A stretch of DNA of 64,000 nt from Paroedura picta (taxonomy: Eukaryota; Chordata; Lepidosauria; Squamata; Gekkonidae), in contig NC_135382.1 in assembly GCF_049243985.1 (NCBI RefSeq), positions 24,718,990 to 24,782,989 on the forward strand. The letters are read 5' to 3'. Each line of letters opens with the position of its first letter. Position 1 is the first letter of the stretch. The position numbers and the translations under genes were made by a program. Under the pieces are notes generated by a model. The model saw only the letters and a program-made list of their open reading frames with translations. It did no database searches and had not been told where the DNA came from. This document shows, one piece after another, positions 38,701-45,944 of this stretch.

Positions 38701-39013
38701 AGATGGTCGCCTGGAAAGGGACGCAGAAGATCAGGAAGGAGAAGTCAGCGATGCTCAGGTTGAGGATGAAGATGTTGGTGGCGCTGCGCGAGGGCCGTCC
38801 TCCTGGCCGGAGGCGGGCTAGGACCACCAGCACTAGCGTGTTCCCCACCATGCCCAGGAGAAAGATCAACCCAAACAGCACCGGGACAATAACCGTCTCT
38901 GGGCCACCTCCAGAGGAGTTTGGCTGGCAAGACGAAGCAGTGGCTTGTTTAACCTTAGGGTCAATGTTGGGACTGGTGGTGTTGGTCATGAGGGCCAGCG
39001 ATGCCTTCTCCAT
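13974..39013 (-). CDS. GALR1L: Galanin receptor 1-like GPCR (GALR1L), three coding exons, complete
   Basis: This is a class A GPCR of the galanin receptor 1 subfamily, expected to be Gi-coupled at the plasma membrane. Exons 38312-39013 (234 codons), 29182-29247 (22) and 13974-14291 (105 plus stop) join in phase 0 to give 361 residues; human GALR1 has 349. Seen: N-glycosylation sequons in the N-terminus (NTT, NSS) and ECL2 (NSS); TM1 GNTLVLVVLAR; NLSIAD in TM2; Cys117 and Cys198 for the TM3-ECL2 disulfide; DRY 141-143; SFCWEQW in ECL2; GYLLPLLLI in TM5; basic ICL3; SWLPHHII in TM6 with His275/276 and WAEF with Glu283, equivalent to galanin-contact positions of GALR1; NPIIY 311-315; Cys residues in the C-tail. 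The three-exon plan matches GALR1, not GALR2. Its place between DDX28 and DPEP indicates the GALR1-like paralog described in chicken rather than GALR1 itself, which is on human chromosome 18. The paralog label is an inference from synteny; the subfamily is certain. Confidence 0.95.
14398..14429. repeat. (CA)n microsatellite
   Basis: About 16 CA units. On the sense strand of the receptor this is a (TG)n run roughly 110 bp before the exon 3 acceptor. Confidence 0.9.
14630..14707 (+). mobile_element. LINE 3' tail fragment
   Basis: GAGCCGCCTGGCCAGGAGTG followed by GCGGGTTATAAATTTAATAA is the 3' end typical of reptile CR1/L2-like LINEs. Confidence 0.55.
15195..15553 (+). mobile_element. tRNA-derived SINE (gecko-type), double 3' module
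   Basis: Has the GGTTAAGAGAAGCAGCCTC head, TCCTCCACATGCAGCCA and GGGGAGAGGAAGGG. A second, more diverged CCAGCTGGGTGACCTTGGGC module follows. Confidence 0.6.
15890..16092 (+). mobile_element. LINE 3' tail with (AATA)n
   Basis: ATGTAAACTGC ... AGGGCAGTATAGAAATCAAATAAATAAATA-type ending, as in CR1/L2-like LINE 3' ends. Confidence 0.5.
16116..16301. mobile_element. MITE with ACCGTTTATGCACTG terminal inverted repeats
   Basis: Begins ACCGTTTATGCACTG and ends CAGTGCATAAACGGT (one mismatch-free arm of 15 bp). CATAG flanks both sides (16111-16115, 16302-16306), a possible 5-bp target duplication. A second copy ends at 23395. Confidence 0.7.
17300..18120. other. Receptor intron 2, no clear feature
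   Basis: No exon or recognised repeat seen. It is mostly unique-looking sequence. Confidence 0.3.
18551..18606. repeat. Perfect 25-bp inverted repeat with 6-nt loop (hairpin)
   Basis: The arms at 18551-18575 and 18582-18606 are exact reverse complements around the loop AGACCC. The arm core is GGCCATAGGATCACTTTGGG. It sits in receptor intron 2. Confidence 0.9.
18785..19615. mobile_element. Long non-autonomous DNA-type repeat, copy 1
   Basis: Shares several blocks in the same order with 61100-61760: CATGGAGGACTCA, GATAGCCGAGGGACA, ACTTGTCAATCATTGTCAC, CCACATCAAAAAATGGAA, and a GGAAATCAGAGC-like end. Internal parts differ. Superfamily unknown. Confidence 0.55.
19620..20750. other. Receptor intron 2, AT-rich unique-looking block
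   Basis: No exon found. About 20220-20720 is AT-rich with several AATTA-type motifs and no recognisable repeat. Confidence 0.3.
20763..21044 (-). mobile_element. Sauria-type tRNA SINE, full length
   Basis: Minus-strand copy from GCCTCTTGTGGCGCAGAGTG to the AAAGGTAAAGG tail complement. Target duplication CACCAAGGTTTA at 20751-20762 and 21045-21056. Confidence 0.92.
21195..21420 (+). mobile_element. L2/CR1-like LINE ORF2 3' fragment
   Basis: GGGCCTGCAAGACGGAACTC encodes the CKTELF motif that ends the ORF in the copy at 33500. A TTTTATTAG-rich tail follows. Confidence 0.55.
21429..21517. mobile_element. Short hAT MITE, 8-bp target duplication
   Basis: CAGGGGTAGTCAACC ... GGTTGACTACCCCTG termini. 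ACCTAGAT flanks both sides (21421-21428, 21518-21525). Confidence 0.92.
22209..22481 (+). mobile_element. Sauria-type tRNA SINE
   Basis: GCCTCTTGTGGTGCAGAGTG head, box B GAGTTCAATCCC, and a short ATACCTTTACC tail. Confidence 0.9.
22952..23105 (+). mobile_element. tRNA-derived SINE (gecko-type), 3' truncated
   Basis: GCATGGTGCAGTGGTTAACA (box A), GGGTTTGATTCCC (box B), CCAGCTGGGTGACCTTGGGC. The 3' module is absent. Confidence 0.75.
23139..23395. mobile_element. Half hAT MITE joined to an ACCGTTTATGC-type MITE
   Basis: 23139-23205 is the left half of the CAGGGGTAGTCAACC element. It runs into GTTTACGCACTGGAGG and ends at CAGTGCATAAACGGT (23395), the family at 16116. Confidence 0.7.
23520..26700. 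other. Receptor intron 2, mainly unannotated
   Basis: No exon seen. 24440-24540 carries GCCAGTAGATGT and TTCCACATC, as in the MITE at 35135. 25890-25945 looks like a minus-strand LINE tail (CACCTTCCACTACAGCTCA). Confidence 0.3.
27224..27359. mobile_element. Palindromic hAT MITE, 136 bp, 8-bp target duplication
   Basis: A nearly perfect palindrome, CAGGGGTAGTCAACC at one end and its complement at the other. TTCTAGAA flanks at 27216-27223 and 27360-27367. It lies in receptor intron 2. Confidence 0.95.
27520..27575 (-). mobile_element. SINE tRNA-like head fragment
   Basis: The minus strand reads GCTCGGTAGTAGAGCATCTG then CCCCGGTTCAATCCC, the head of the SINE family at 56083. There is no acceptor-stem partner, so it is not a tRNA gene. 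Confidence 0.6.
27950..28050. mobile_element. hAT-like fragment
   Basis: CAGCCTTTCTCAACGTTTTT followed by CAGGCTTCGAGAAACC, as at 11221. Confidence 0.5.
28269..28834. mobile_element. About 565-bp MITE, copy 1
   Basis: Long collinear similarity to 42449-43003: TCCCTCCTGTCTACAC, GGGTGACC-like CAGTGACCCTACCTTTCCCC, GTGGATATAAGCCTCGATAT, GAGGAAGACCCA, GAATTCAGCGGGATCCATA. TACTTCTAGG occurs on both sides (28259-28268, 28835-28844), a possible 10-bp target duplication. Confidence 0.65.
29182..29247 (-). CDS. GALR1L: GALR1L exon 2 (66-bp ICL3 exon)
   Basis: The acceptor is ...cttag at 29249/29248 and the donor is AAAG|gtaaac at 29181/29180. The exon is exactly 22 codons: VLYHLHKKVKN then ISRTSVRSKRK. 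Human GALR1 has VLNHLHKKLKN then MSKKSEASKKK at this position, also 22 residues and also bounded by phase-0 introns. It was found by looking for this peptide and is too short to appear as an ORF. Confidence 0.95.
29260..31600. other. Receptor intron 1, left part
   Basis: 29635-29690 looks like a minus-strand LINE tail. 30174-30292 is a diverged copy of the palindromic MITE at 47184. No exon seen in the remainder. Confidence 0.35.
31653..31928 (+). mobile_element. Sauria-type tRNA SINE
   Basis: GGCACAGGGTGGTAAGGCAG head, GAGTTCGATCCC box B, and an ATACCTTTACCTTTAC tail. Confidence 0.88.
31930..33280. other. Receptor intron 1, no clear feature
   Basis: No exon or well-defined repeat seen. 32940-32970 carries an AGAGCTTACAATTTAAAG phrase that looks repetitive. 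Confidence 0.25.
33283..33475 (-). mobile_element. 5S rRNA-derived SINE
   Basis: The minus strand reads CTGGGATTTGGATGGGAAACC then TCCAAGGAATACCAGGG, matching the 3' half of 5S rRNA (TTGGATGGGAGACC...GGAATACC). A SINE body follows. Confidence 0.75.
33476..33968 (+). mobile_element. L2/CR1-like LINE 3' end with (ATC)n tail
   Basis: The frame encodes PTWWNELAGELRALRDL then STFRRACKTELFRQVYG, the C-terminus of LINE ORF2 in this clade. The 3'UTR contains CACGAGCCGCAAGGGAGTGG and ends in about 16 ATC units. Confidence 0.75.
34085..34215 (+). mobile_element. Old SINE-like repeat
   Basis: GCATTCCAATCCCCGTTCTA, TGACCTTGGATCGC and GGTTGTTGTGAGGATAAAAC are phrases shared with 52745-52865. Confidence 0.5.
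34438..34667 (+). mobile_element. tRNA-derived SINE (gecko-type)
   Basis: GTAGTGGTGTGGTTAAGAGT head, CACATGCAGCC, GTGACCTTGGGCCAATCACA, GGGGAGAGGAAAGG, CTCTTC end. Confidence 0.8.
35135..35393. mobile_element. MITE with GATGTGGAAACACAT terminal repeats
   Basis: GATGTGGAAACACAT at the left and ATGTGTTTCCACATC at the right are exact 15-bp inverted repeats bounding about 259 bp. Confidence 0.7.
35560..35757 (+). mobile_element. LINE 3' tail with (AAT)n
   Basis: TAAACTGCCGTGAGCCTAAG then GGAACAGCGGTATAAAAGTT, followed by about 60 bp of AAT units. Confidence 0.65.
35913..35998. mobile_element. hAT MITE, end-deleted copy
   Basis: Internal CAGATGTCCATGGACTACAA and the right terminus GCAGTTTGACCACCCCTG; the left terminus is absent. 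Confidence 0.75.
36001..36170 (+). mobile_element. 5S rRNA-derived SINE
   Basis: AGCCTGATCTTGCCAGATCT, GGAAATTAAGTAGGGTCAG and TTTGGATGGGAGACCACC follow the order and spacing of 5S rRNA. A body with AGGCAGGCAATG...CAAACCACCTCT follows. The 3' end of 5S is replaced, so it is not a functional rRNA gene. Confidence 0.85.
36575..36812 (+). mobile_element. CR1 LINE 3' end
   Basis: TTTTTAAACAGAGGCTGGAT, GGTTGGACTAGATGACCC, CTTCCAACTCTATGATCC and the terminal GATTCTATGA repeat are CR1 hallmarks. Confidence 0.85.
36815..37830. other. Receptor intron 1, right part
   Basis: 37640-37705 and 38095-38165 are minus-strand fragments of the SINE at 56083. No exon seen elsewhere in this interval. Confidence 0.3.
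37833..38085 (+). mobile_element. tRNA-derived SINE (gecko-type), near full length
   Basis: CAGCTTGGTGCAGTGGCTAA head, GCCAGCTGGGTGCCCTTGGG, TGTTGTGGGGAGAGGAAGGG, GGGGTATAAAAACCGACTC, (TTC)n end. Confidence 0.85.
38312..39013 (-). CDS. GALR1L: GALR1L exon 1 (N-terminus to TM5)
   Basis: The ATG is at 39013-39011 in context CACCTCCATGG. An in-frame TGA twelve bases upstream of the ATG (39025-39023) fixes the start. The exon carries TM1-TM5, with NLSIADFSFLIFCVPFQAT and MSVDRYIAVVHA visible. The donor is CCAAG|gtgggt (38311/38310), phase 0. Reading through the donor adds an unrelated tail, which I treat as intron. Confidence 0.96.
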
Positions 39014-39022
39014 GGAGGTGGG

Positions 39023-39031
39023 TCACTTCAT
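39023..39031 (-). promoter_or_regulatory. Minimal uORF (ATG-AAG-TGA) just upstream of the GALR1L start
   Basis: On the minus strand an ATG is followed by one Lys codon and a TGA, ending nine bases before the receptor ATG and in the same frame. If it lies in the mRNA 5'UTR, ribosomes would need to reinitiate or bypass it. Confidence 0.5.
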
Positions 39032-40008
39032 GGGACCTCCTGGGAGAAGATGATCTGAGTCCTCCCTGGGTTCTCCCAGTAAATGACGAGTCCGTCGAGT
39101 TTGTCTGGAGGTTTTGGAGTTCTGGATCCTGGTGCCCAAGACTGCTTCTCCTCCAGGTTGGAGACCTGCTGGATTCTGGAAGCTGTCTCTCCAGATACCT
39201 TCTCCAGTGTGGTGGTCGATGTAGGGGTCCCCTCAAAAGCTTGTGCGTCCGGTCAGCTGGGTGTTGTTGTCAGGCTCTGCTCTCCGCCAGTCTGCGTCCC
39301 TGGAATCCAAAGGCTGGCAGCAGGATTGTGGTCTTAAACCACCCCTGATGCCAGAGAGGCTGCTGGCTTCAGTCTGCTTCACAGGAGCCGCTGGTAAAGC
39401 TTGCGAGCTTGACTGAAGGCAGCAGCAGCCGTAGCCGTCTCCAGCCCCTCCTTCTCCCAGTCTGTAGCCAGAGGGCGGGGAGAGCACTCTCCACCCGGTG
39501 CAGTGGAGACACGAAAGGGTGTTTTCATACACCAGCCTGTTCTCTCGCTTCCATCCCAGCTCATTTTCCACCTCCTGGGTTGCAATTGTACAACGCTCCC
39601 GGGTTAAACAGTTCGCCTCGGCTTTCTTGCCGGCATAAGGAGCACGCACCTTTGCTTAAGGCAGAAAGAGCTAAAAAGAAAAGGCTTCTAAGTATCATGT
39701 GTGGCAATGCTGTAGATCACAGGGAGAAGAGGCCGTGCCCGGGAACCTAAAAAAACAGAAGTGAGCCTGGAAGAGGAAAGAGGGCAGCCCTGAGGTCATC
39801 GTGAAGTTCTTTGTGGGGGCTTGGCGAGTCTCCGTCCCCAGGGATCTATGCTTCCACCATTTCCTTGGAAGGAAAGGCAGGCAAGAGGTGCTAGTTAAAA
39901 GTGGTCACTTTTTTTTCTTTCACAGAGAGCGAGCTGTGCAAAATGAAGTTTTGTTACTAGGGCTGCCACCTCCAGGTTAGGAAATACCTGGAGACTTGTG
40001 CCATAGAG

Positions 40009-40076
40009 CAGGGGTAGTCAACCTGTGGTCCTCCAGATGTCCATGGAGTACAATTCCCATGAGCCCCTGCCAGCAT
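40009..40076. mobile_element. hAT MITE, left half
   Basis: CAGGGGTAGTCAACCTGTGG through GAGCCCCTGCCAGC; the right arm is missing. Confidence 0.75.
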
Positions 40077-40139
40077 GCTGTAGCAACATATTAGCTGGAT
40101 TTAGTGTGATTACGGAGCTACCAGAGTTTTAATTATTGG

Positions 40140-40300
40140 CTGCATAAGGATCGGTGCTCTTATGATTCTTGTTCCACTGTCTGAGGAAGTGTGCATGGCA
40201 CACGAACGCTCACACCTTGAATAAAACTTTGTTGGTCTTCAAGGTGCCACTGGACTCAATTTATGTCCTGCCAATTCAGACGAACACAGCCAGCTACCCA
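40140..40300 (+). mobile_element. Interspersed repeat, unclassified
   Basis: CTGAGGAAGTGTGCATGGCA and CTTTGTTGGTCTTCAAGGTG; inverse of the repeat at 8505. Confidence 0.5.
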
Positions 40301-40654
40301 CCTGAATCTATACCAAGAATGCTTTGGCTGGGAGAATGAAGGTATCAAAATGACTTAAATTATAATCCTAAAAATACTTGCATGGGAGTAGGATCCATCA
40401 AGTCTACTTGAGCTAGACCTATTTTAGGAATGCACTACAAACCTCTAGCACTCTCTCCTCATTGGAAAAAATTGCCTTTGAAACTTGGAAGTAGGAAATG
40501 TCAATCAGTAGGAAGACCCCCACCACCATCCCAGAAAGGCTATTGAAAGAGGGGAGTTCCAGAATGGGGGGGGGGGGGGAGAATGGCAATTGGCACATGG
40601 GGTAGTGCCTAGGGAGTGCAGAGTTTGGTGAAATGTGGGAGCTCGAGTTGCCAG

Positions 40655-40945
40655 TTCTAGGTTTGGAAATACCTGGAGGTTTTGGGGGTGGAGCCTGAGG
40701 AAAATGGAGTTTGGAGCATAATGCAACAGACTCCAACTCCAAAATGACCATTTTCTCCAGGTGATCTCTGTCACCTGGAGAACAGCTGTAAAAACAGGAA
40801 ACCTTCAGTCACCACCTGGAGGTTACCAACTCCACCCTCTGAAACTGCTATTTCCTCCAGAGGAACTGTCCTCTGTAGTCTGTAGATCAGCTGTCATTCT
40901 AAGAGAGCTCTATGCCCCACATGTAAGGTTGTCAGGTGTCCCCAT
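40655..40945 (+). repeat. Unclassified squamate interspersed repeat
   Basis: GTTGCCAG...TACCTGGAGG, ACTCCAAAATGACCATTTTC, CTCCAGAGGAACTGTCCTCT. Related stretches occur at 48410, 51170, 57550, 60660 and 62765. It has no coding capacity. Confidence 0.5.
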
Positions 40946-41217
40946 TGTCCCAGTGAGTTTGGTATTTTCACTGCCTGACTGAGAAATTTCAAAGCCTAGT
41001 GTTTTTTTCAGTGTTTTTTTCCTAAACAGTCAATGAAAATGGACTGGTAACCTGCCAAAATGGTTCCCGGGCAAAGAAAAACAGCCCCCTAGCTATAATG
41101 GAAGTTTCAAACCCAGGACTAGATCATGCAAACTCATGTTCTCCAGGGGGACTAATCTCTGGAGATCAGCTGTAATTCCAGGAGATTCCCCACCTACCTT
41201 TTTGTATAAGCTTAGTG

Positions 41218-41298
41218 CAGAAACGCTAGAGGGCGTCACCCCAAGGGTCAGACATGACCTGGTGCTTGCACAGGGGATACCTTTACCTTTACCTTTTA
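41218..41298 (+). mobile_element. Sauria-type SINE, 3' fragment
   Basis: GAAACGCTAGAGGGCGTCAC through GGGGATACC(TTTACC) tail only. Confidence 0.85.
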
Positions 41299-41559
41299 GT
41301 GCAGAAACAAATGTGGTTCTTCACAAAAGATCTTAGTATAAACTTAGTACAGAAATAAATATGGTTCTTCACAAAACACAATCAAATGCTTCAGTTAAGA
41401 TGTATTGGAGGGATAGTTGGGATACTAGCATAGCCCCCACCCCCCACCCCCCGGATAAAACACTATCAGCGTATGGGAGACTGGGAGTCATCGACCCTTC
41501 CTTTCCCCCTCTAGGGGATAAATAAACTTGAACCAGGAATTTAATCATTCTAGCATCTC

Positions 41560-41735
41560 TTGGGATAGTTTTGAGAACTTATTGGCTGCCGCATCTTGTG
41601 CTTTTACTGTTGTATTGCTGTCTGTGGTTTTAACGGGTATTTTATTGGGGGTTTTAAACAGACTTTGTAACCCACCACGAGCCATATGGCAGGTAAGAAA
41701 TCTAATAAATAAATAAAATATAAATAAATAACCAG
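41560..41735 (+). mobile_element. LINE 3' tail
   Basis: TTTGTAACCCACCACGAGCC then ATATGGCAGGTAAGAAATCT and (AATA)n, the same 3'UTR type as 33840. Confidence 0.55.
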
Positions 41736-41821
41736 GAAGTGAAGGGAACAGCAGGCAAAGATTTTGGAGGGCCACTAGGTTACATAGATACGGTTCACAG
41801 AAAAGGTAGACATGGAGGTGA

Positions 41822-41975
41822 TGGCCCAGGCTAGCTCCTTTGTTGTTTGAGCTTGAGAATCTAAGCAGTTTCTGCTCAGGTTAGGACTTGGCAGGGAGAC
41901 TGTCAAAGAAGTCTTGAGTCACAAAGCAGAGGTGGGCAATGCAAACCACCTCTGTTCAAATCTTGCCTTGAAAAG
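41822..41975 (+). mobile_element. 5S rRNA-derived SINE, diverged
   Basis: GCCCAGGCTAGC, AATCTAAGCAGTTTC, GGACTTGGCAGGGAGAC and CAAACCACCTCTGTTCAAAT keep the order of the 36001 copy. Confidence 0.65.
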
Positions 41976-42448
41976 GGAAGGGGGGTGAGGTGAACACTGC
42001 CAGGAATTTGAGAGTGAACCAAGTTCAGATGAATGCCAGAGCACGTACACAATAGTGTGCCTTCCTGTGTGTATTTATTATTTATCCGAAGAAGTGGGAT
42101 GCGCCACTTCCTAACGAAGGGCTCACAACAAGGAAAGTTCTGGGCTGCAGAAACTTTATGAATTATTAATCAACATGTCAATTATCAGGAATGTTGTGCA
42201 GTTTCATTGATGCAAATTATCTTTTGTATACTGGCTTGTTGATGACTTCTTGCTCTGAAACGTTGACGCCGTTAATCAGACATGTTTGCTGCCACCGACT
42301 GTAAAAAGCAAGCAGACTGTGTTTTCAACACTGGGACCACTCGCTCATATTTAGGAGACTTGAGTGTGTTCATGGAAGGTCCACAAGAAAAGTGACGCAA
42401 GGAACGTTGCTCTTCCTTCCAGGGCAGATGACCTCATATCGTTGGTGT

Positions 42449-43003
42449 AGTCTGCAAAGGACTTTTTACTTAGTCCCAGTTCAAATGAATCCCTCCTGTC
42501 TACACTGAATTTAATTTGCATTTTGATTTTGGGTGCTTTAAATTTTCCCTCTGCAACATGAATGATTGATTTGTGGTGACCCTACCTTTCCCCCGCGATA
42601 TCCTGGAGTGGATATAAGCCTCGATATTTAAAAAAAAAAAACGCTATGAGTGAATGTGCAGCACTCTGCGTTTTGCGAATTAACTTGCTGCCTTGTGCCT
42701 TCAATGCTGTAGCAAAGAAGTCATCCCTGATTGGCCAGGCCATCAGTTCACGTTTTTCCTGGTTGTCTCTTGGTTCCCCCCTTCCTTTTGCTGTCTCCAA
42801 TCCTCCCCTACCACCCTCATTCAAGAAAAGAAGAAAGCGGTTCCTGCTGTGCTTGACTCCCCTCCCCCTTCTGAGCTTCCGAGTGCAGAACACTTTCTGT
42901 TTCAACTGGGGGGGGGGGGGGTGGATAGAGGAAGACCCAAGTTCAAATCAATCTGAATTCAGCAGGATCCATAATGCAAAAACAAAGTAAGTGCAGAATC
43001 AGC
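42449..43003. mobile_element. About 555-bp MITE, copy 2
   Basis: Collinear with 28269-28834, including GTGGATATAAGCCTCGATAT, GAGGAAGACCCAAGTTCAAA, GAATTCAGCAGGATCCATAA and the terminal GTGCAGAATCAGCC. A poly-G run lies at 42907-42920. Confidence 0.65.
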
Positions 43004-43367
43004 CCTTGAAAGGGAACGCCCATACCTGGGCAGGGCTGGCATCATCCATTGCTTCCAATCCTTGCCCCATACTTGCTTCCACTGTACCACCCTTCCCGGC
43101 GCTTCCTAGTACAACCAGGGAAAGAGTTGTAGGTCGTGCAGGAAGCTGTGAGCATGGGCAGTGGGAGGTCTTGCAAACAGGCAGGGAAAAGACACAGAGG
43201 CCAGTGGAGGGCTTGGGGAAGAGTGGGAGGAAATGAAGATGTGTGCAGGGCCTGGTGATGGTGAGGGGAGGCGGCTCTGGGATCTCTCTGCCTGCGGTTT
43301 CCCCAAACCCAAAATTGGCTGTACCTGGGCATAAGCCAGAGTGAACAGGCAGAGGAGCAGGATGTGG

Positions 43368-43445
43368 TGTTCGTTGGTAGAGTCCTGGTTTGATGGTCAT
43401 AAAATCCCGGATTTAATCTCTGACATCGCTAGTTAAAAGGACGTT
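43368..43445 (+). mobile_element. tRNA-like SINE fragment
   Basis: GTTCGTTGGTAGAGTCCTGG ... GGATTTAATCTCTGACATC is a decayed head of the 56083 family. Confidence 0.4.
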
Positions 43446-44043
43446 TTGTAGCCTGGAGTAACAATGAAATTCTAAGCAGAGCTACACCCTTCCTTCAATG
43501 GACTTAGAAGGGTGTAACTCTGTGGAGAATTGCCCTGTAAACCATGAATACTAGCTATGGCCAGATGGATTGTGCTCAGAGCTACAGCTTCATGGGTCTG
43601 TCCCGTCGCAAAAAGAATGTCATTGCACTAAGAAAACGCAAGATGACCATATGAGCAGAGCACCTTTCCTCTTGGGGGATTTGTATTAGGAAATCTAGAA
43701 GGGGCATTAATTTTCACAAAATACTGAATGGTAACAAAAAGATAGAGGGTGTTTGGGGGAGGGCCTTACACACACAAGGCTACCACCTGCCATCAGCCAT
43801 GAAGACATTTAGGAGAAGCACAAGGAAGTAATTCTGAATGTGTATTATTCATGGAAGTCACTACCACAAGACGTTGTGATGACTTTGGATGGATAAATTT
43901 GTATCGACAACGTCTATCGATAACTATTAATCATAAGTAGTCAATGGAATCTCCATCTTCAGAGGCCAAAATAGCACTTGACCTCCTGAAGACATCTGCC
44001 TGGATACCATTGGAAACAAAATGGTAGCACTTTAGCCCTGTCT

Positions 44044-44460
44044 CAGGAGTGGTGGAAAGTACCATCAAATTGCAGCTGACTTATGGAGACCCTATAGCAG
44101 CCTTTTTCAACCTTTTGACCATGGAGGAACTCCTGAAATACTTATCAGCATCCAAGGATGGGGCACAGAAGTAGCATGCAGGAGCCAGTCAATCAACCAA
44201 TTGATCATTTACTGTTTCCATTGTGGCCTGTAAAGTGGGTTTCATTGAAGTCTAGTGATGTCACTGGCCATCCAAACTTCTGGGAAAGGCTGCAGAACCC
44301 CAAGGAGCTCTTGGTGTAGGATTTTCAAGGCAAGAAACAAACAAAGGTGGTTGGCCCTGACTGCTTTGGTCTCTCATCCAAATTCTCACCAGGGCTGACC
44401 CTGCTTAGCTTCTTAAGATTGAACAAGAACCCACTAGCCTGGCCCATTGGGATCAGGGCC
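44044..44460 (-). mobile_element. 5S-derived SINE interrupted by a hAT-like element
   Basis: The right part on the minus strand reads AAGCTAAGCAGGGTCAGCCC and TTTGGATGAGAGACC (5S-like). The left part holds the SINE tail GTCTCCATAAGTCAGCTGC. Between them, about 44100-44310, lies a CAGCCTTTTTCAACCTTTTG hAT-type insertion. Confidence 0.65.
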
Positions 44461-44469
44461 CCAGCTCTC

Positions 44470-45290
44470 CAGCCTTCACTTTTTCTACTCTTTCTTCAAG
44501 GGTAAGAATAGCAGCTCGTGACAGGACTTGAGAGAGCCATCTAAATTGCCTAGAGTAGTTTCCAGGCCTAAAATGGATCTTTCTCTGGGTGGCTGTGGTA
44601 AAAGATTATATAACAGAGAGCACTTGGGGGCTTCAGACGCTGTCCACCTGAGTAAAAAGGAGGAATTGGATTTCTGAAGGGCCTTTATTTCCCCCCACGT
44701 GGATTAGATTATGAGACACCATCATCAGACTTTTTCAAAAGCACTTTGAAATCATATATGCCCCTTCACGGTGCTTCAGTGGAATATGTAGTAAGTACCC
44801 TTATTACTGAGATGGGACAATGGTTAAGTGGACTTCTCCAAGGGTGACAGAACCCATAATAGCAGAACCTGAGAAAGAATATGAGATAAATAGTTTCCAT
44901 TAACAGGGGTTTCTGCGGAGCCACTTTTGGTGCCCGAAAAAGCAGCTGGGTTGTTGTTTCTCTGTTCCTCATCCCCAAATCTCCATTCTTTTTCATATTT
45001 ATTTTCTTATGCATTTATATTGGTTCATTGTTCCTTTCATATGGCATAAGCACTTGTTGTAAAGCATCCTTGGAGGTAAAGCAATATGGAGGCCAAAGTG
45101 ATGCCCACGGATTATTCAAAGGATGAATTAAATCAAGATGTAACAAGAAATACAGACCGAACCTTATCCGGTTTGTATAGATCTTTTGTTTGGGTGGATT
45201 TTAAGAGGCCTTAATTGCAGGGGAAGTTTTATGGCCAAATATTTAGAAGTTGTGTTGATATTATTTGTGGGTCATGATATATTATGTATA
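44470..45290. other. Intergenic, no clear feature
   Basis: Lies between the receptor and the dipeptidase. I see no exon and no well-defined repeat. Confidence 0.3.
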
Positions 45291-45305
45291 GGTAGGGTGT
45301 GTACA

Positions 45306-45594
45306 GAGCCTCTTGTGGCGCAGAGTGGTAAGGCAGCGACATGCTACCTGAAGCTCTGCCCATGAGGCTGGGAGTTCGATCCCAGCAGCCGGCTCAAGGT
45401 TGACTCAGCCTTCCATCCTCCTGAGGTTGGTAAAATGAGTACCCAGCTTGCGGGGGGGGGGGGGAGTAAATGGTAATGACTGGGGAAGGCACTGGCAAAC
45501 CACCCCGTGTTGAGTCTGCCATGAAAACGCTAGAGGGCGTCACCCCAAGGGTCAGACATGACCCGGTGCTTGCACAGGGGATACCTTTACCTTT
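45306..45594 (+). mobile_element. Sauria-type tRNA SINE, full length
   Basis: GAGCCTCTTGTGGCGCAGAG to ATACCTTTACCTTT. AGGGTGTGTACA repeats on both sides (ends 45305; starts 45595). A poly-G run lies inside at about 45452-45465. Confidence 0.93.
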
Positions 45595-45944
45595 AGGGTG
45601 TGTACATGGGTGAATAATTGGGTTGTCTACAACCTAGAAAAAAATGTCAGGCCCCTTTGAAAAGAGCCTTAATGGGATGTTCTTTCCCATGTTATATTAT
45701 TGACTATTTAATAAACATCTGCCCAATTCAACACATTTAAGCCTCTGTTAAGGGGACAGGACATTTCTTCTTCGGGGTGTTAGCAATTTTACTAGCCCCT
45801 TCTGCATAAAGTCTACATATATCTGATATATGAATGATACCAATATGACTGCTACTCGTTTTGCTGTTATGGTACAGTTCTTAAAGTGCTGGAATTCAAA
45901 ACAGGATGACCCAGGATCGATTTCCCACTCACCTGATTCTGTGA

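Noticed and set aside
39233-39649. 138-codon minus-strand ORF upstream of the receptor
   Set aside because: Arginine/serine-rich text of GC-rich 5' sequence with no domain similarity; probably receptor 5'UTR or promoter.
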